Below are positions 1 through 14,400 of a stretch of DNA of 64,000 nt, one piece after another (position 1 is the first letter of the stretch; each line of letters opens with the position of its first letter). This DNA is from Antedon mediterranea (lineage: Eukaryota; Echinodermata; Crinoidea; Comatulida; Antedonidae). The DNA lies in assembly GCF_964355755.1 (NCBI RefSeq), contig NC_092678.1, positions 18,696,922 through 18,760,921 of the forward strand, in the 5' to 3' direction. The notes below the pieces were generated by a model. It did not search any database. It was not told the origin of the DNA and worked only from the letters and a program-made list of their open reading frames with translations. The position numbers were made by a program, and so were the translations under genes.

Positions 1-267
1 TAGAGGATTGTGTATTTGATATAGAGTTAAAAAAAACAGAACAAAAATCTAACGAAGGTTGAATAAGACTTTCATAGAGGGCAATTTTTGGTTGTTTGTA
101 TTTAATATCTATAATTTTAACACATTTAAACATGAATTACAATTATAAACACACATATTTGCGTTGTTCACCAGGCCTATATGAAAAGTAAATGCATTTA
201 GATTGTAGGTCAAATAACTTTGAATTTAAAAATTAAATGGTAGATGTTGATACTCATTATTACTAAT

Positions 268-370
268 GCTTGATTCCCACTAGAGAGAGGCAACGCAGAG
301 ACGTCGACGTAAGCGCAACGCCATTGGTCAACTCACTTGCGTTACGTCATTGCGTTACGTCTCTAGAACT
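268..370. mobile_element. Partial MITE of the GCTTGGTTCCCACTAG family
   Basis: The left end reads GCTTGATTCCCACTAG, followed by the GCAACGC/GCGTTACGTC-type internal words of the complete copy at 61314-61491. The right terminal repeat is degraded after CGTCTCTAG. It lies upstream of the first visible exon of gene 1. Confidence 0.5.
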
Positions 371-572
371 TTGGTAATCCGTATGTACAGCGCCGTGTAT
401 ATAGTCTATAACCGTTTTTCAATTCAAGTATAAAAAAAAGACTAAATTAGGCCCAAGGCATACTATGTATAGATATTGCTTGCTCAACGCTGTTTGTAAT
501 AATTTATCATTATTTTCTCAAAACACTAGGACTTTTAGTAACTTTAATGTATTTATTCTTCTATCAATTTAG

Positions 573-728
573 ATATAATTCCATGTGAAGAAATGCCATG
601 TCAAAACGGTGGCGAGTGTTTTGGACGACAACCACAGCGCCGGAAACGTCAGGAGTTCGAATTATTACCACCTACGCTAGCTGGCTGTTCTTGTTTGATC
701 GAATATACCGGTTTATATTGCGAAACAG
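573..728 (+). CDS. Gene 1 exon: EGF-like domain 1 with polybasic loop
   Basis: Phase 1-1 exon. Six cysteines fit EGF spacing (CEEMPCQNGGEC, then GCSC and a final YTGLYCE). An unusually long loop between C3 and C4 contains RRKRQ, a furin-type site. It is flanked by a polypyrimidine-AG acceptor and a GTATAC donor. This is the first exon I can support in the window. Confidence 0.75.
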
Positions 729-2313
729 GTATACACATTTACGTGTACATCGTATTATTTATTCATTCACAAATATTGTTCAATAGTATAGTAAACGAAT
801 ACCTGCAGCCCTATAATACAAAAACAAATAAAAATTTGTTACCGTAGCTATGTTTGAAACACTGTTACGTCGTCGGTTCCCACTTTACGTAATACAACAT
901 TTTGGGTCGATACGTCACTGCGTTACGTTGCGTTGCGTTCTAGTGGAAAGCACGCTTTATGATTGTTCAAATCACATACGTTGCATTACGTCCATGTGCT
1001 GTGTCTCCAGTGGGAACGAAGCATATTAATTACGTCTTCATTTAACTTTAACTTCCGTAATCTGTAGTCTTATGGGCCTCACATCAATTATTACAGTGGT
1101 AAAACCAGTCTTCTTATATGCCTATAAGGACTATAAACAGTGGTTCAAAGAATCTAGTACATGCTTAAACGAGAGGGAGATTACCCCGGTGAATAATGAA
1201 TAATTTGCGCTGTAGTTGGCAGCACCGACTTGACCCTTAGGAGAAAGCATTTAATATTGAAAGGTAGAAGTCCACATTGAGACAACATTAAACAAAGTAC
1301 TATAGGCCCATGTGCAATACAACACCCCACAATCACAAACGATCGATTTGTTATTAGATATTAATTACCTTGTATTACGTCATTGTTGTTAGGCGTATTG
1401 TGAATCAATTTTACTTACTCTTGGCCTATTGTTTTTTTATTTTTTCATTATTATTTGAATTGTTGAGAATATCATAACGCGTTACATTCTATAACCAGAG
1501 ATTTGTTATGTCATGTATATTTAGGATGATTATTGATATTGATAAATACTATATACTGTTTATTTTTACACTGAAGAACGACCGCCGTGTGAGTTGGAAT
1601 GCCAAAACAAGGGAAGATGCGAACTAAGTCCAGAATCATTCGATTATATTTGTCAATGCTCTAACAGGAACTATTACAGTGGCGAATTGTGTGAAGGTAA
1701 GTATAATGATAATTGTTATTTTCTATCGATTCTACCTTTTTCATATAAAAATATTCAATAAATTCACATAAAATAAAAAATTCACACTTGCCAAACAAGA
1801 CAAAAAGATCAATATCACTTGGCACTCATTCGAACCGGTCTTAAAATAATGACCCTTGTATACACGGGACCTAAACTTTATAATTATCTACCCTTTCTCT
1901 ATTCTATTAAACAATAAGGTAAATGTTCTTTATTTAAACATAAATTTAAACTATTATTGGTTGAAGGTTCTTTGTAATTTATTTTTACATATTGGATATT
2001 ATCTTTTATAGTCTATACTTGTTTTAATATGTAACCTTTTAAAAATATGTGTTAGCAGAGAAAACATAATTAGTTAGTAGGAAAACAATCTTCATTATTA
2101 TATGAAGTTGTTTAATTTTGTAATATTATTTCATATTTTTATTTTATTATATTATTCATTACAAGATATGCTTTTATTTATGCTCCTCCTCTATTTTATT
2201 TAAGTTATTAGTAAAGTGAAATAAATAAAATTAAATATTGCGGAACAACGTCCGGTTATTTTTCAGACACATTCTATTAATCTCTATACATTTCTTTATT
2301 ATTTGTCATAGTA

Positions 2314-2402
<89 letters not shown>

Positions 2403-5400
2403 CAATACATATTTAATATGATATCATGCTTTACTTACAGTGGCTTAACAAAATGCATTCATTACATTTTAACTGTATACGCAATGATATACATGCATAC
2501 ACACATATACAAACACAAAGTCTTTTAAAAATCATTTTTATATTTTGGACATTATTATCTAATGTATATTTTCTACAAACAGTTGTTGCACTTTGCTTTG
2601 AAATCGGCTGTGAATTTAATGGTATCTGTGATGAACAAGGCAAGTGTGTCTGTCCCGATGGGCGATACGGAGCATTTTGTGAACAAGGTACGGTAGTCTT
2701 CTTAAAGTCATTCAATTATGTGATAGTATCCGCTGCAATCCATTCTAATACTGACAAAATTTAAAAAATGTGCTATTGGTAACAGTCATTTGTGACTTTA
2801 ATTCATTAGGCCTATTACCCACTTGTTAAAATCACGTTCGCTGGCCATCACTCTCTAACTGTTTGTATTGGATGGAGTGTTTCGGAATACTGTTTTTTTG
2901 GTTTCAATCCTCACTTTTTTTTAGATTCTGTTGAAATAATCTTCCATCTCAGATTTAAGAGATCCTCTTGATAAGTTTCGAGAATTTGACATAAGTCTTT
3001 GTCAACACAATGTTCATACCTGAATTGTCATTTCCTTGGCTCTCGTATATGATTTTCTTTGTAATTGCATTTTTGAGAATTATGATTTGAAAATGTTAAT
3101 CATAATTGTTATTTCTTTAAATGATTTAAAATTATATTTTATATTTATTTGTAATTCTGTTAAAGGAAAGTCTTCCTATCGTGATTTAGTTCGCTTTTGA
3201 AAATTCTTGACATCGTGTTTACTTTGTTGTTTTGTAATTTTTCTGTATTTGTTGTTGTTCCAAAATTAAATAAATCAAAAAAAAAATTAATCAAACAATT
3301 AATGAATTATGGTTGACATTAAATGATGAGTATTTTATTTTATAGACATCTGTGACACAAATCCTTGTGCAAATGGAGGAATCTGTTTTCAGCCTACTGA
3401 AGCGTTTTCTGAAATTCAAATTGTTACCGATGAATTTTACTGCGCATGTGCACCGGGTTTCAGAGGTCCTACATGTACAGGAGAAATCGGTTTGTTTTAA
3501 AAATTATTAGTTTCAGTTAAATCTGCATTTATTCATTATGTATTCGTTATTCTGAAAATATAGAGTCAATCAACAACGATAGTGTAAGATTGGTGAGTGA
3601 AGTTAAAAATGCAGAAGTAGGCCTAGTAATTTTCTAGTGCGTATGATACAAGCCAACGCTTCTTTCTTTCGTCGTTTATCTACTGTGAATCTTTAATATG
3701 ATTTACCTTTAGTTTAGTATGATGGAGACAATCCTGATTTGAAATTCTATAAGGACCAAACAAATATAGACATAACTGTACCAGACGCCAGGCATAAACA
3801 GTGATATTTTTTCTATTGATATTCTAATTTATGTATTTCTACAAATGTATATTGATTATTTTTATAGTTGAATGTAGTCGTAATGAATTCGCCTGTGAAA
3901 GTGGCGAGTGTATCTCACTTAGCAAGATGTGTGATAATGTACCGTATGACTGTGCAGATAACTCAGATGAACCAGACGAATGTCAAAGTAAGGAGAAATA
4001 TAAATAATAAGTATGGTTAATTCCGACATAGGCGAGCACAATGTAAAAACTTCGGGATAAATCTCCGCCTTGGATACATACCTTATCTATCTCAGATGTA
4101 CCGCGAAACGTATATTTGATAACATTAGTTTCCACTATTACAATATTTTTCCATATTTCTATCTTAGAAAGATATTATAAAAGGTTTTGAAAAAAATAAC
4201 TGATTTCATCGGTAGATTTTCAACTGTGCCTGCTAGAAGTAATTTCCGGGTTCACGGTCGGTCCACGGATTCACATTGTATTAATAATTTTACATCATAT
4301 GCACAAACATTGATAAATTAGTGAAACACTACAAATTGGAATATGAGCTTGCCAAATAAACCACTTTTAGCGAAGCACAAAATGCGCAACATGGCTACAA
4401 CAATGAAATGTAATGTTTACGCATATTTATAATATTATATATATAATTATACAATCTGCAAAACAGTAACTGTCCCGCCAATAATATGTAGGCATATTTC
4501 TTAATATAGGCTAGTGACATAAGCAATCATAACGTTAAAACTTTGTAAACATATTGTTGTACTTACAAGGCATATCTAACTAATATTCAATTACATTTAT
4601 CCAAACTGCTATGACACACCGTTTTATTTTACTTTATTAGAAGCAGAATGTGACGACTTATTGCAACTTCTGAACGCTTTGACAGAAAGATGTGGGGAAC
4701 TCCAAACACTTGGAGCCTTTCCTACAGACAGTTTAGAATCGCAAAACGTATTTCAATTCAGTTTCGGAGGATCTGATTTTCCAGACGCTCCGACTATAAT
4801 AGCAAAGGTATAGAATTATTAAATTCATTATCACTGAGAATATAATGTACACAATTGCATTGTAACTAAATAACAATCATCGAACAAAACTGAGCTTTAG
4901 TGAGCAATATAATATAATAAGCAAACTAGCCTTATATAGTTTGGAGGTTTGCATGGCGAAATCAAATGTTGACTCCTGAGGACGATCAAAGCATATTGAT
5001 CGAAACGTCGAGAAACTCAACAGTTATTTTCAGAACTAACATACGTGGTTTACCGCAAACTTTATATCAACAAAATAACCTTCCTTTATAACAACATTAT
5101 GATTACTATGGTTATATATGTAATAATGATAATGACAATGTCGAATTTAATTTGAATGAAAGATTGTAAATGTACAGTCTGTCAATGCTTTTCAAAACTG
5201 TTATAGTAGTATGTATTTTAATCACATTATATAAAATATTTTGTTGTAGATTGAGATTGATATCTCTGAATACTTTGGAAATGAGATTAGAGAAACTGGA
5301 ACGCTGTTTGTAGCATTACTTTCATCGGATCCAACTGTTATTGAAATACCTGTTATTCATTTCAGGGTAAGATTATTTTTACATTCTTTTTATTGTTATG

Positions 5401-8400
5401 TAAGTATATGGTACAGTAATTTAGTAAATGCAACATTTTTAGCCTTGTGGCTACTTGCTGTAAGTTTTATACCAGAATAAATAAATAAATAAATAAATAA
5501 ATAAAAATACGCAATTACTACTCATTACGTCTTATTGTATCATTGACATCGTCCACGTCATTTTGTTGTGCTTTGTTTTTTTTCACCCGTTTCTCGGCAA
5601 CGAATCTAAATTTCTCCCAGTATCACCTAGTACCATGATACCATAACCTAACTCTTAATCTAACGTCGCATGATTCAGGCAGGCACACAAGTGATACTGG
5701 TACACATGGAATTCTGCATATTATTGTATGTAGATCTACATCTCTATAAAGATGCACATATATTTTTTGTTTTTTTTCTCCAGACACAGCTATATTTCTT
5801 ATTATTTCCATTATAATACTACATAACTGTACATAATTCTTGTTTTCTGAATTAATAAAAGCAAGAAAAGTCATTATTCCACTCTTTGATATAAAGCTGA
5901 TTAGATTCTGATTTTATTGAAATTTAATTTTCACTGTGTAATGAGCCCTATGTTATTATAATCTATATATAAATTTACGTAAGGGCAAAATTCGGTAAAT
6001 CGCACCTTACTTTTAGAATTTTTACTCGATGGTATATAAAGTTGGTTCGTACTTTTGATACTGATTTTAACCACCTGATGTAGCCCTGTTTACTAATTAA
6101 ATTATGTTAGATAATTAGTTATTGACGATTAAAACGAATTTAGGTTCAACGATTTGCCCCAAATAGGGGTGCTTTCCGATCGTGGTATACACTGTCTAAT
6201 GGATGTCCATCTTGAAAAATACCCGCCACAAAATTGCGAGGAGGCTTCGCATTTTCCTATCTCCTCCTACGATAATTGTTTTTAATAGCTGAAAACCCGT
6301 TGAACAGCTCGAGTACAGTATCATAATGTTGAAGACAGGCCGATTTTCTTAAAAAAATACTATTTTGATAGATTTAATATACGTTTATATAAATGTATTG
6401 ATTTGCAATGAATGGAACATCATTCCAATCTCTGTGTCGTTCCACAAGTGTCTATTCCCTCAGGCGTCGTAAAGGAAAGTACTGTATACTCATAACAGAA
6501 ATTCGATCCATTTTTTGTTTCAATCTGTGCTGCAGAGGTTGGATATCAAATCTTTATTATTGCAGTTAAACCACCCATAACATCACCCTTCCCTCTCACT
6601 GGCATGAGTAGCGTTGTAAAGACATAGTAGAGCTTGATAGGCTTACGGTGCATCATATGCCCTAAACGCAAAACAACTTTGGTGGGTAGGGTAGGAACCA
6701 ACTTAAGTATGACTTGGCTCTAAGAAACAATTAAAAACCATTAGGCCTACTAATTCAGTTGAATTAGATAATTTAATATTTATTGACGATTAAATCGAAT
6801 TTATGATTTTCCCCGAATAGAGGTGGTTTTCACAAATTGTTTTACATTATATAAACATACACGTCGTAGTGATGTATCGTTACATGTACTGCTATTTCAA
6901 TCTACTAGGACGGTGATACTGATATTTTCCAACAAAGTATTACATCGCAATGTTTTACTGTGTTTAGTGGTATATTATTTGTAAAACATGAAAACAATTA
7001 ATATTTTGTTACTAAATGGATAAAGAATATATTTAAAAATTGTTCCTCTTTGCACCCATCCTCTTCCCCATCCCTCACCCCTAATGTTAAATTACTATTA
7101 CAAAACACAAATTAAGTTTGTTTAAATTTGACTTAACAATTGGTCTCATTTTTTGACAATCTCTTTCGGAAGTAATTCCCAGGGTGCTAATTTTAGTTGA
7201 GTACATAAATCAGTGTCTATTTATTCGTTCCTGTGTAAACGACATGTATTATTGTACGTACATTTGAAATCGTCAGTTTTTTAACGCTGAAATTATTATA
7301 TATTCGAGAACCATCTGTGGGCACGACCTAGATGATACGCGAGCGAAGCGAGCGTACCATCTAGTATTAATAATTTATTAATATAATAAAACCAATATAT
7401 TTTTCAGGTATATTTTGAAAAAGAGGTGGAATCAATGATCTTAGAGAAAAACCTGTCTGATATATTCAGTGTTGTTCAAAATGAGCCTCAAGACGTCTGG
7501 TTATCATTTCTTCCTGATGGCGACACAGAACACATTCTACTACCATCGTTCTCGTGTTTCATTGAAGAATCGTCTTGCTTCACCATGACAACAAGGTTAT
7601 TTATTCCGCACTGTGATGATCTTGATTCTAAATGCCTTGACATATATGCAGAATGGGTACAAGCCACTGACGACTCGAGAGATTACAATTGCGGGATAGC
7701 TTCGATTGATACTGTTGTTGAACCATTGTTTGACCAGTGTCTTGGTAAGTAGGCCTAGGCCTATATCAAACACCTGTTGCATAGTTCAATCATTGTCTAT
7801 TGCCGTTAATTTGTACTGCTGTTTCTCTCTGAAATTATTATTATGATACTTAAAATTATACAAAAATTATATCTCCCTAGATTTAAATAAGCACGCACTA
7901 AAATTATAATGAATGTCATTTACTTCACGATTATTTACATTTCTGCATTTATAGGTAAATTTAAGAAAATTTAGTGGGCCTATAAGCAAAATGTACGTAC
8001 AAAAGTGTCGATCTTTAACAAATGTAAAACGCTGCCGTGTAATTTGCATATTGAATCGTCCCAAGCTTTACTGGCCTCAACAACACGTGCCTCAACATAC
8101 AGAATAGGAGTTGTTTTGCTTGTTAATGTTCGAATGTAATTACTTACTGTATCAAATGATTGCCTCGAACTGCGCCCCGTAGGCTGTATAATAATAATAA
8201 TAATAATAATAACAATAATTGTTCACGTTTTTTTTCTGTTGATAAATATATCTAACCATGTATATTCTTAAAACACGTTTTGTAATTATATTGTTTTTTC
8301 ATTAGTTGCACCAATTATTACATCCGTCAGTGGCTCGATGAGCATCAGTTTAGAAGAAAGTGTCACATTATACTGTGTGGCGTCTGGAGTTCCATCAGCA

Positions 8401-11400
8401 ACTGTCCAATGGGCAACGGTTACTGATTCAGGTGAATACGTACCTGTTACAGCGCCTTCTACCGCTCAGTCAGTGTACGAAATAATGGATTTTTCTGAAA
8501 CAACGTAAGTGTGGTTTTTTTTAGTGAATTGTATTTCTAATATATTTAATGTTAAAATATTTTTTTTTTAAACTATCGATAATTTGCTTTACGTTATGTA
8601 AAATTTAATTTGTTGATATTTTTCGTGTTGACTTCCTCAATAATTTTATTTTAAGAAATTTTAAACTATTTATATCAATTTCATTAAAATAGTTACTATC
8701 ATCATGACTTGAACATATTTTAATTAATAACTTTTGGTTATCTTACCTTGCTGCTATTTTGTAGATATGTAAATGTTAATGCATTTATATTCTAGATATG
8801 TGTGTCAAGTTGGAAATATAGCGGATACAGAACAAAGTGAAAATGTAATTATTTCAGTAGAAGGTAAAAATAAAACCGTATGCGATTCTAGTGGAAAACA
8901 AAGGCGCTTTAAAACTGGTTTTGATTTAAATAAGATGGCCTCAACTATTTGATTACAAGTAAGCGGCTTCTTGGAAGGATGGCGGCCTGTACTGTTGTAT
9001 TGTTCTTTTCTGTACTGTTGTGCATGCGTAAAATGTTAAACTAATGACAGGGCTACTATTATTCATTTTAGTATTTATGCTTGTGCATACTTACATCATC
9101 ATAATCAAAAGTTTTTTTTCATCCAATATTTTCAGACGGTTCCTGTACAAATTATTATGCGGCAACTCGAAGCTTTTTCCAATCCATGCCAGAATGCTAC
9201 AATATGACTATGACCTTTATCCCGCCAACTAGTCAACGTGGAGGTTCTCTTTACATTAATAATTTTGTTCAAGGATCTGTTTTATACAGTGTTTCATTCC
9301 CATCGTCTAATATTGTCATCGGTAGAGGACTAGAGTTTGGAGAGGGCTCTTTCAGTTCTAGAGTAACAGTCTATGAAGACGTCATTACCTCCATAGAAAT
9401 CACTATATTGAATCTAAATACAGGTGTTACTATCTATGCTGAAACCTTTGACGGTATAATAATTACTCCTGAACCAGACATATTTCAAATTGACCTGACA
9501 TTTGATCAACCAATCAAAATCAACAGCACGTCTACGTATGAGATAGAGTTGTCTATTCGTTCGGAACCAGACGTTGGCCTGTCAAACGAGGCAATCTCAG
9601 TGAATGGTTTTACTTGTGAAAAAAGCTCACCCGAATGTTTGCAATTCTTAAGTGACTGGAACAGACTCGTGCTAGACCAGGTTGGTGCTGGTTGCAGTCG
9701 GACAGACGTCGAATTTCCCTCACTTAAACTTTGCTTCGGAGAGTTCTTTGAAGGTATGTTTATGCGCGTTGTTTATATAACTAGGCCAACTATTTAAAGA
9801 TATTTAATATGACCCCTGTATGTTGAATATTATTTTAATGTTACTAGTTATTCATTCTGACCAAAATGAAAACTGCAATAAAGCAAAACATAGTCAAATT
9901 GACTTCCAGTCAATTTTTTTTTGGTTGAATTTAACGGTTTATTTGTCTTTTTATAAATGAAAACATTAGTTAGTGTTTTTTAGTACTTGATTAAAACTAA
10001 GAAATGTCCTATTCAAAAACTTTTTTTTAATAATCTTCATTTTTCTTGTTTTTTAGACAATACATATTTAAAACATACATGATTACAAATACACCCTCCC
10101 CCCTCTTTTTATTAACTTACTGTACGTTTGGTACAGTTTATGACATTTTTTTATCAATAAAAAAAACCCATTACACTACTTTACAATTTAAGCCTGTTTT
10201 CCTAAATGCAATATTCATTTGATTCGATACATTATTTGTGTGCGCTCATTCGTTTATTAATATTTCATTCCACTTCATGTGGTGCAAAATTGCATAGCAA
10301 ATCAGAGTTCGTGAATGTTCGCCTAGTACATTATAATGCTTAATACATTTAAAAACAATTTTGTTAATTTGTGTCAATTTTATTTTCAGATCCTGAAGTG
10401 GTACGTCATCCTGAATCGCAAGCTGCTGAAGTGGGCATGGCAGCTATATTAGAATGCAATATAGAGAACGTTGAGTTTTATGAATGGTTTAAAAACGGCG
10501 GCCGTATCGCTAGTGGTGCTGATGGTCCTGTTTACAACGTACAGCTAGACCAAGGTCAGAATCAGGGCGACTATTCCTGTTTTGGATATAGATCTCAGGA
10601 TAGGAAAGATGCAAAATCAAACTCTGCAACCGTTCTAATCTCGGGTAAGTCTGACCTACTGCTAAATAATAAGATTATAATTACTTTAGGTTTCCGTATA
10701 CTGCACTTAAACACAAATCAGAAACGAGTTATGATGTTATTAGTGAGGTTTTGCAACCTTACAAATACGATATCGAAAACGGATACGGTTCACATTTGTG
10801 AAAGTTTTGAGCTGATCCCCATATCATATTCGTAAAGCGTATTCGTGTTGACGAATATCACCAGTCATATTCGTAAGTACAAAACAAGTATAGTTTTGAT
10901 CTATTTTGCATTTGAATCAGGAATTTATGATTATAATATAATTATAGATTTATTAAAAGTAATTTACTAAAGTAATTTACTAAAATGATGCCAGGTCAAT
11001 TTTGATAAATAGCAGTTTTAAAGTCCTTACTCGCTTTGATGTTACGCTATGCCGAGGCAGTCAAGAAACATGTACATGCGCTTTGCCCTCAATATTTCTT
11101 TGCCATGCGAAACAGATTTTTACTGGCTTACGCGTACGAAAACGAATACGTGTGCGTGACGTATCCGTTTTCGTTATCGTATTCGTAAGATTGTGAAACC
11201 TCTCTATTATCGTAAATGTAAGTCAATTGTCACATGCTATTCTAAAGTTTGAAAATATTTACTATTCATTTTTCTATCGTTCCTACCTGAACAAAAAACC
11301 TGACATACTTTATATCAATTGTAATACCGTAACAACTATTTATGTATATACGAAGCAATAGTGTTTTTATAAAACATTACCACTTTCTTTCTGGCTGTTC

Positions 11401-14400
11401 CATTATATCACTTGTTTATGTTTATTTTATTTGTATTTACATTGAGATCAGCCACTGATACCAACATCATTTAATAACTAACATTATTATGAACTATTTA
11501 CTTGGGCGTTTCTAAGAATAATTATTAATGACACTGTTTTGATATTAAGTATATTGTATTCTTCGTCTTCTTACATTTTCATTCTCATTCAATATTTTTC
11601 ATTAGGTCTGGCTACTTTTAGAGCACTCGCTAGATTCAACATTCCTTTCGAAGATGACTATGCAGACAGAGAAAGTCTGGCATTCAAAAATTTCACAGAT
11701 GCGTTGGAAGCTACTGTAAGTACATTTGAACGGTTACCGGTTTTGGCTCTTCATCAAAATACTATTGTCGACAAAAAATATAAATAATAAATATGCAAGA
11801 TGTTTTATAGATAACAATCAAGAATATTAATGGTAAATGATACTTGACTGTACAGAAAATAATATTCTTAAACTATACAGAACAAAATTATGTTAAAAGG
11901 TGTTCAGCAAAAATTTAGTTATAGACAAATAAGATATATGAATATACATTAACTACACATTTAGTAGATAGTAAAATAGATAGATAGCTAAATAGATATT
12001 AATAGAGGGCAGCCGACAATCTCAATGTTTGCGCTGTCCAACTTTCATCACGTCTAAAAATGATTGTGTTTTGAGAAAGTACTGTGCATACATTTCCGAT
12101 TCCGATAATGTTTAGAACAATTTTGGATCAAAAACATAGTATTTACTATTTGTGTAATGTATGTATTACTTATTGATAGTAACGAATACAAATATATTTA
12201 TTTCAGTTGTCTGCAAGCCTGCCTCAATCATTTGAATTCTTCGTCACGAGTCTGGAATCCGGGAGTGTCATTGCTAATATGGATTTATACTTCAACCAAG
12301 CCCAAAACGCAACCACTTACAGTTCTATGATAAATGATTCCCTAACTACATTGGAAGGGTATGAGACGGACCCTGAATCTGTTGTTGTTACAAGTATATG
12401 TAAGTACATATTAGGCCTATAAGGTTGAAGATAAAGTAATGTATTATATAAACATGTTGTAACCCAAAACACTATCGCATAATAATATTGTATTGCCACA
12501 TGATTTAATTAATTGTCACTATGCATGTAGTAACATTGTTTATTTCCAAATTAATATAATATTCAATATTTTTAAGAGTGCTGTTTCTATATTATAATGG
12601 TTAGTACATTAAGTTTTATTTATGAAAAAATCTTTTTTGAAAATGTTAGATATTTTGTCCCCAAAACATGAAAACAAAATTTAATTCAAAAAACTTTCAA
12701 TAGGTCATCTTAATTCACTTCGACCGGAACAAATATTTGTTAATGAAAATATGTTTTTTCCGATTCGACCTCTTCTATTGTCAGAATCTGTCGTCTCACT
12801 TGGCGTCTCATAGATAGAAATAGAATCTGTCGTCTCGCTTGGCGTCTCATAGAGAGAAATTAATAATGCAAAATATATAAAATATTCATTCTAATTATGA
12901 AATGTTTTCTTTTTTTTAATTAAGCATCTTGTGTTGGAGAGGACATTGTGATTGATGGCACTTTGTACACTTTTGAAGATGCTCCACTTGGTGTCACTGC
13001 AGATTCGTTACAAGATTGTCCGCTATATTCAGACCAAGGTAAATAACAAGACTATTAAATGCTGTTATTCTATAATTGTAACTTAGGAATATCATGGAGT
13101 AATAATAAGTTTATTATCAATAGTATTATGCCTACTCCATGGTAATATGCCACGTTATCTCTACTGAATGCGCACAGTACATTATTGCATACAATACAAT
13201 ACAATTTTTGTTTTCATTTTGTTTACATTAGGCAAAACTGTTTCTCTTGCGACCCGATACTGTGGTGGAGACTTCGTATCAGGAGCTCTATGGGAATCCA
13301 TCGTTATCACAGACTGTTACATTGGAACGACTTCAATGCAAATACAAATGATAGATGAGGTATCAATAACTTTTTTTTAAATGTATAGATATAATAGAGA
13401 AGTTTGGATAATATGTTCTTTTCTACATTAATCAACTACATTGAGTACGGTTTTTGAAGGTGTTGATTGTCTCTGAAATGACAAATCTTTCTTTCATTTA
13501 CTAACAAAGTTATTCACATTTTAAATATAAATAAAACATAATATATCAAGGAAGAATAATAGTTAATAAACGAGGGCAACCTTTCTAAACTTAATAATAT
13601 ATAAAACATTTTTTAAACTTCTCAAATATAATTCACTTTTGAAACACGAAAATAATTACCTTAAACAAACACATAATATTCTTTCTTTTTTAAATGCTGA
13701 GTTTCATAACAACATTAATTCCACATCTTTGCACCAGAATACCATTCCCATAGAATTTTGTTCGATATTTTGGTATAGGCCTACACAAAATTGTGACCTT
13801 GTTGAATAATGAAAATTAATGAACAAAAATATTGAAAAGTTGGAGGTTCACCATGTATACTTTCATGACAAATAAAGTAGTTAAATACTGATATTGTTGA
13901 TTTATTCTAAGTTCTTTAAATAATAATGATGTGGATGCTAATCTATCCGAATAACTCAATTTGCGTAGATGTACTGTTTCCTCAATCTTCTAATGCAAAT
14001 GATATATGCGGTAAAATAAATTATATAAAAGCACGAGAATGGTTGTAGTAAGATTGTTATAATGAACTTTCCCTGTAAGTTTATGTCTATATCTCCTCTG
14101 GAAAATTGTTCCAATACGTAATCACTTCACGTAATAACTTCTAGCTCAGACCGGTGCTTATTTATTTATTTTATTTTATTCAATCAAAACCAACAGCGAT
14201 GATTACCGCCACTAACAGGTTTTATACAAACAAAGTCAGGACTGTTTAAAGCACCTTGATCGGTCCTAACATTGATCAAGGGCTTCTCTCGTCCTGTGCC
14301 CACCTTGACCAGAGGAAAGGCATAAGCCAATACGTCTGAGACAGATACTAGATGCAGGGCCTGCCATAAGAGTCAGCAGTGCTGATTTCAAACGCCTAAC

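Noticed and set aside
2238-2528. ORF with long Tyr-Ile repeat
   Set aside because: It is the (AT)n microsatellite in translation.
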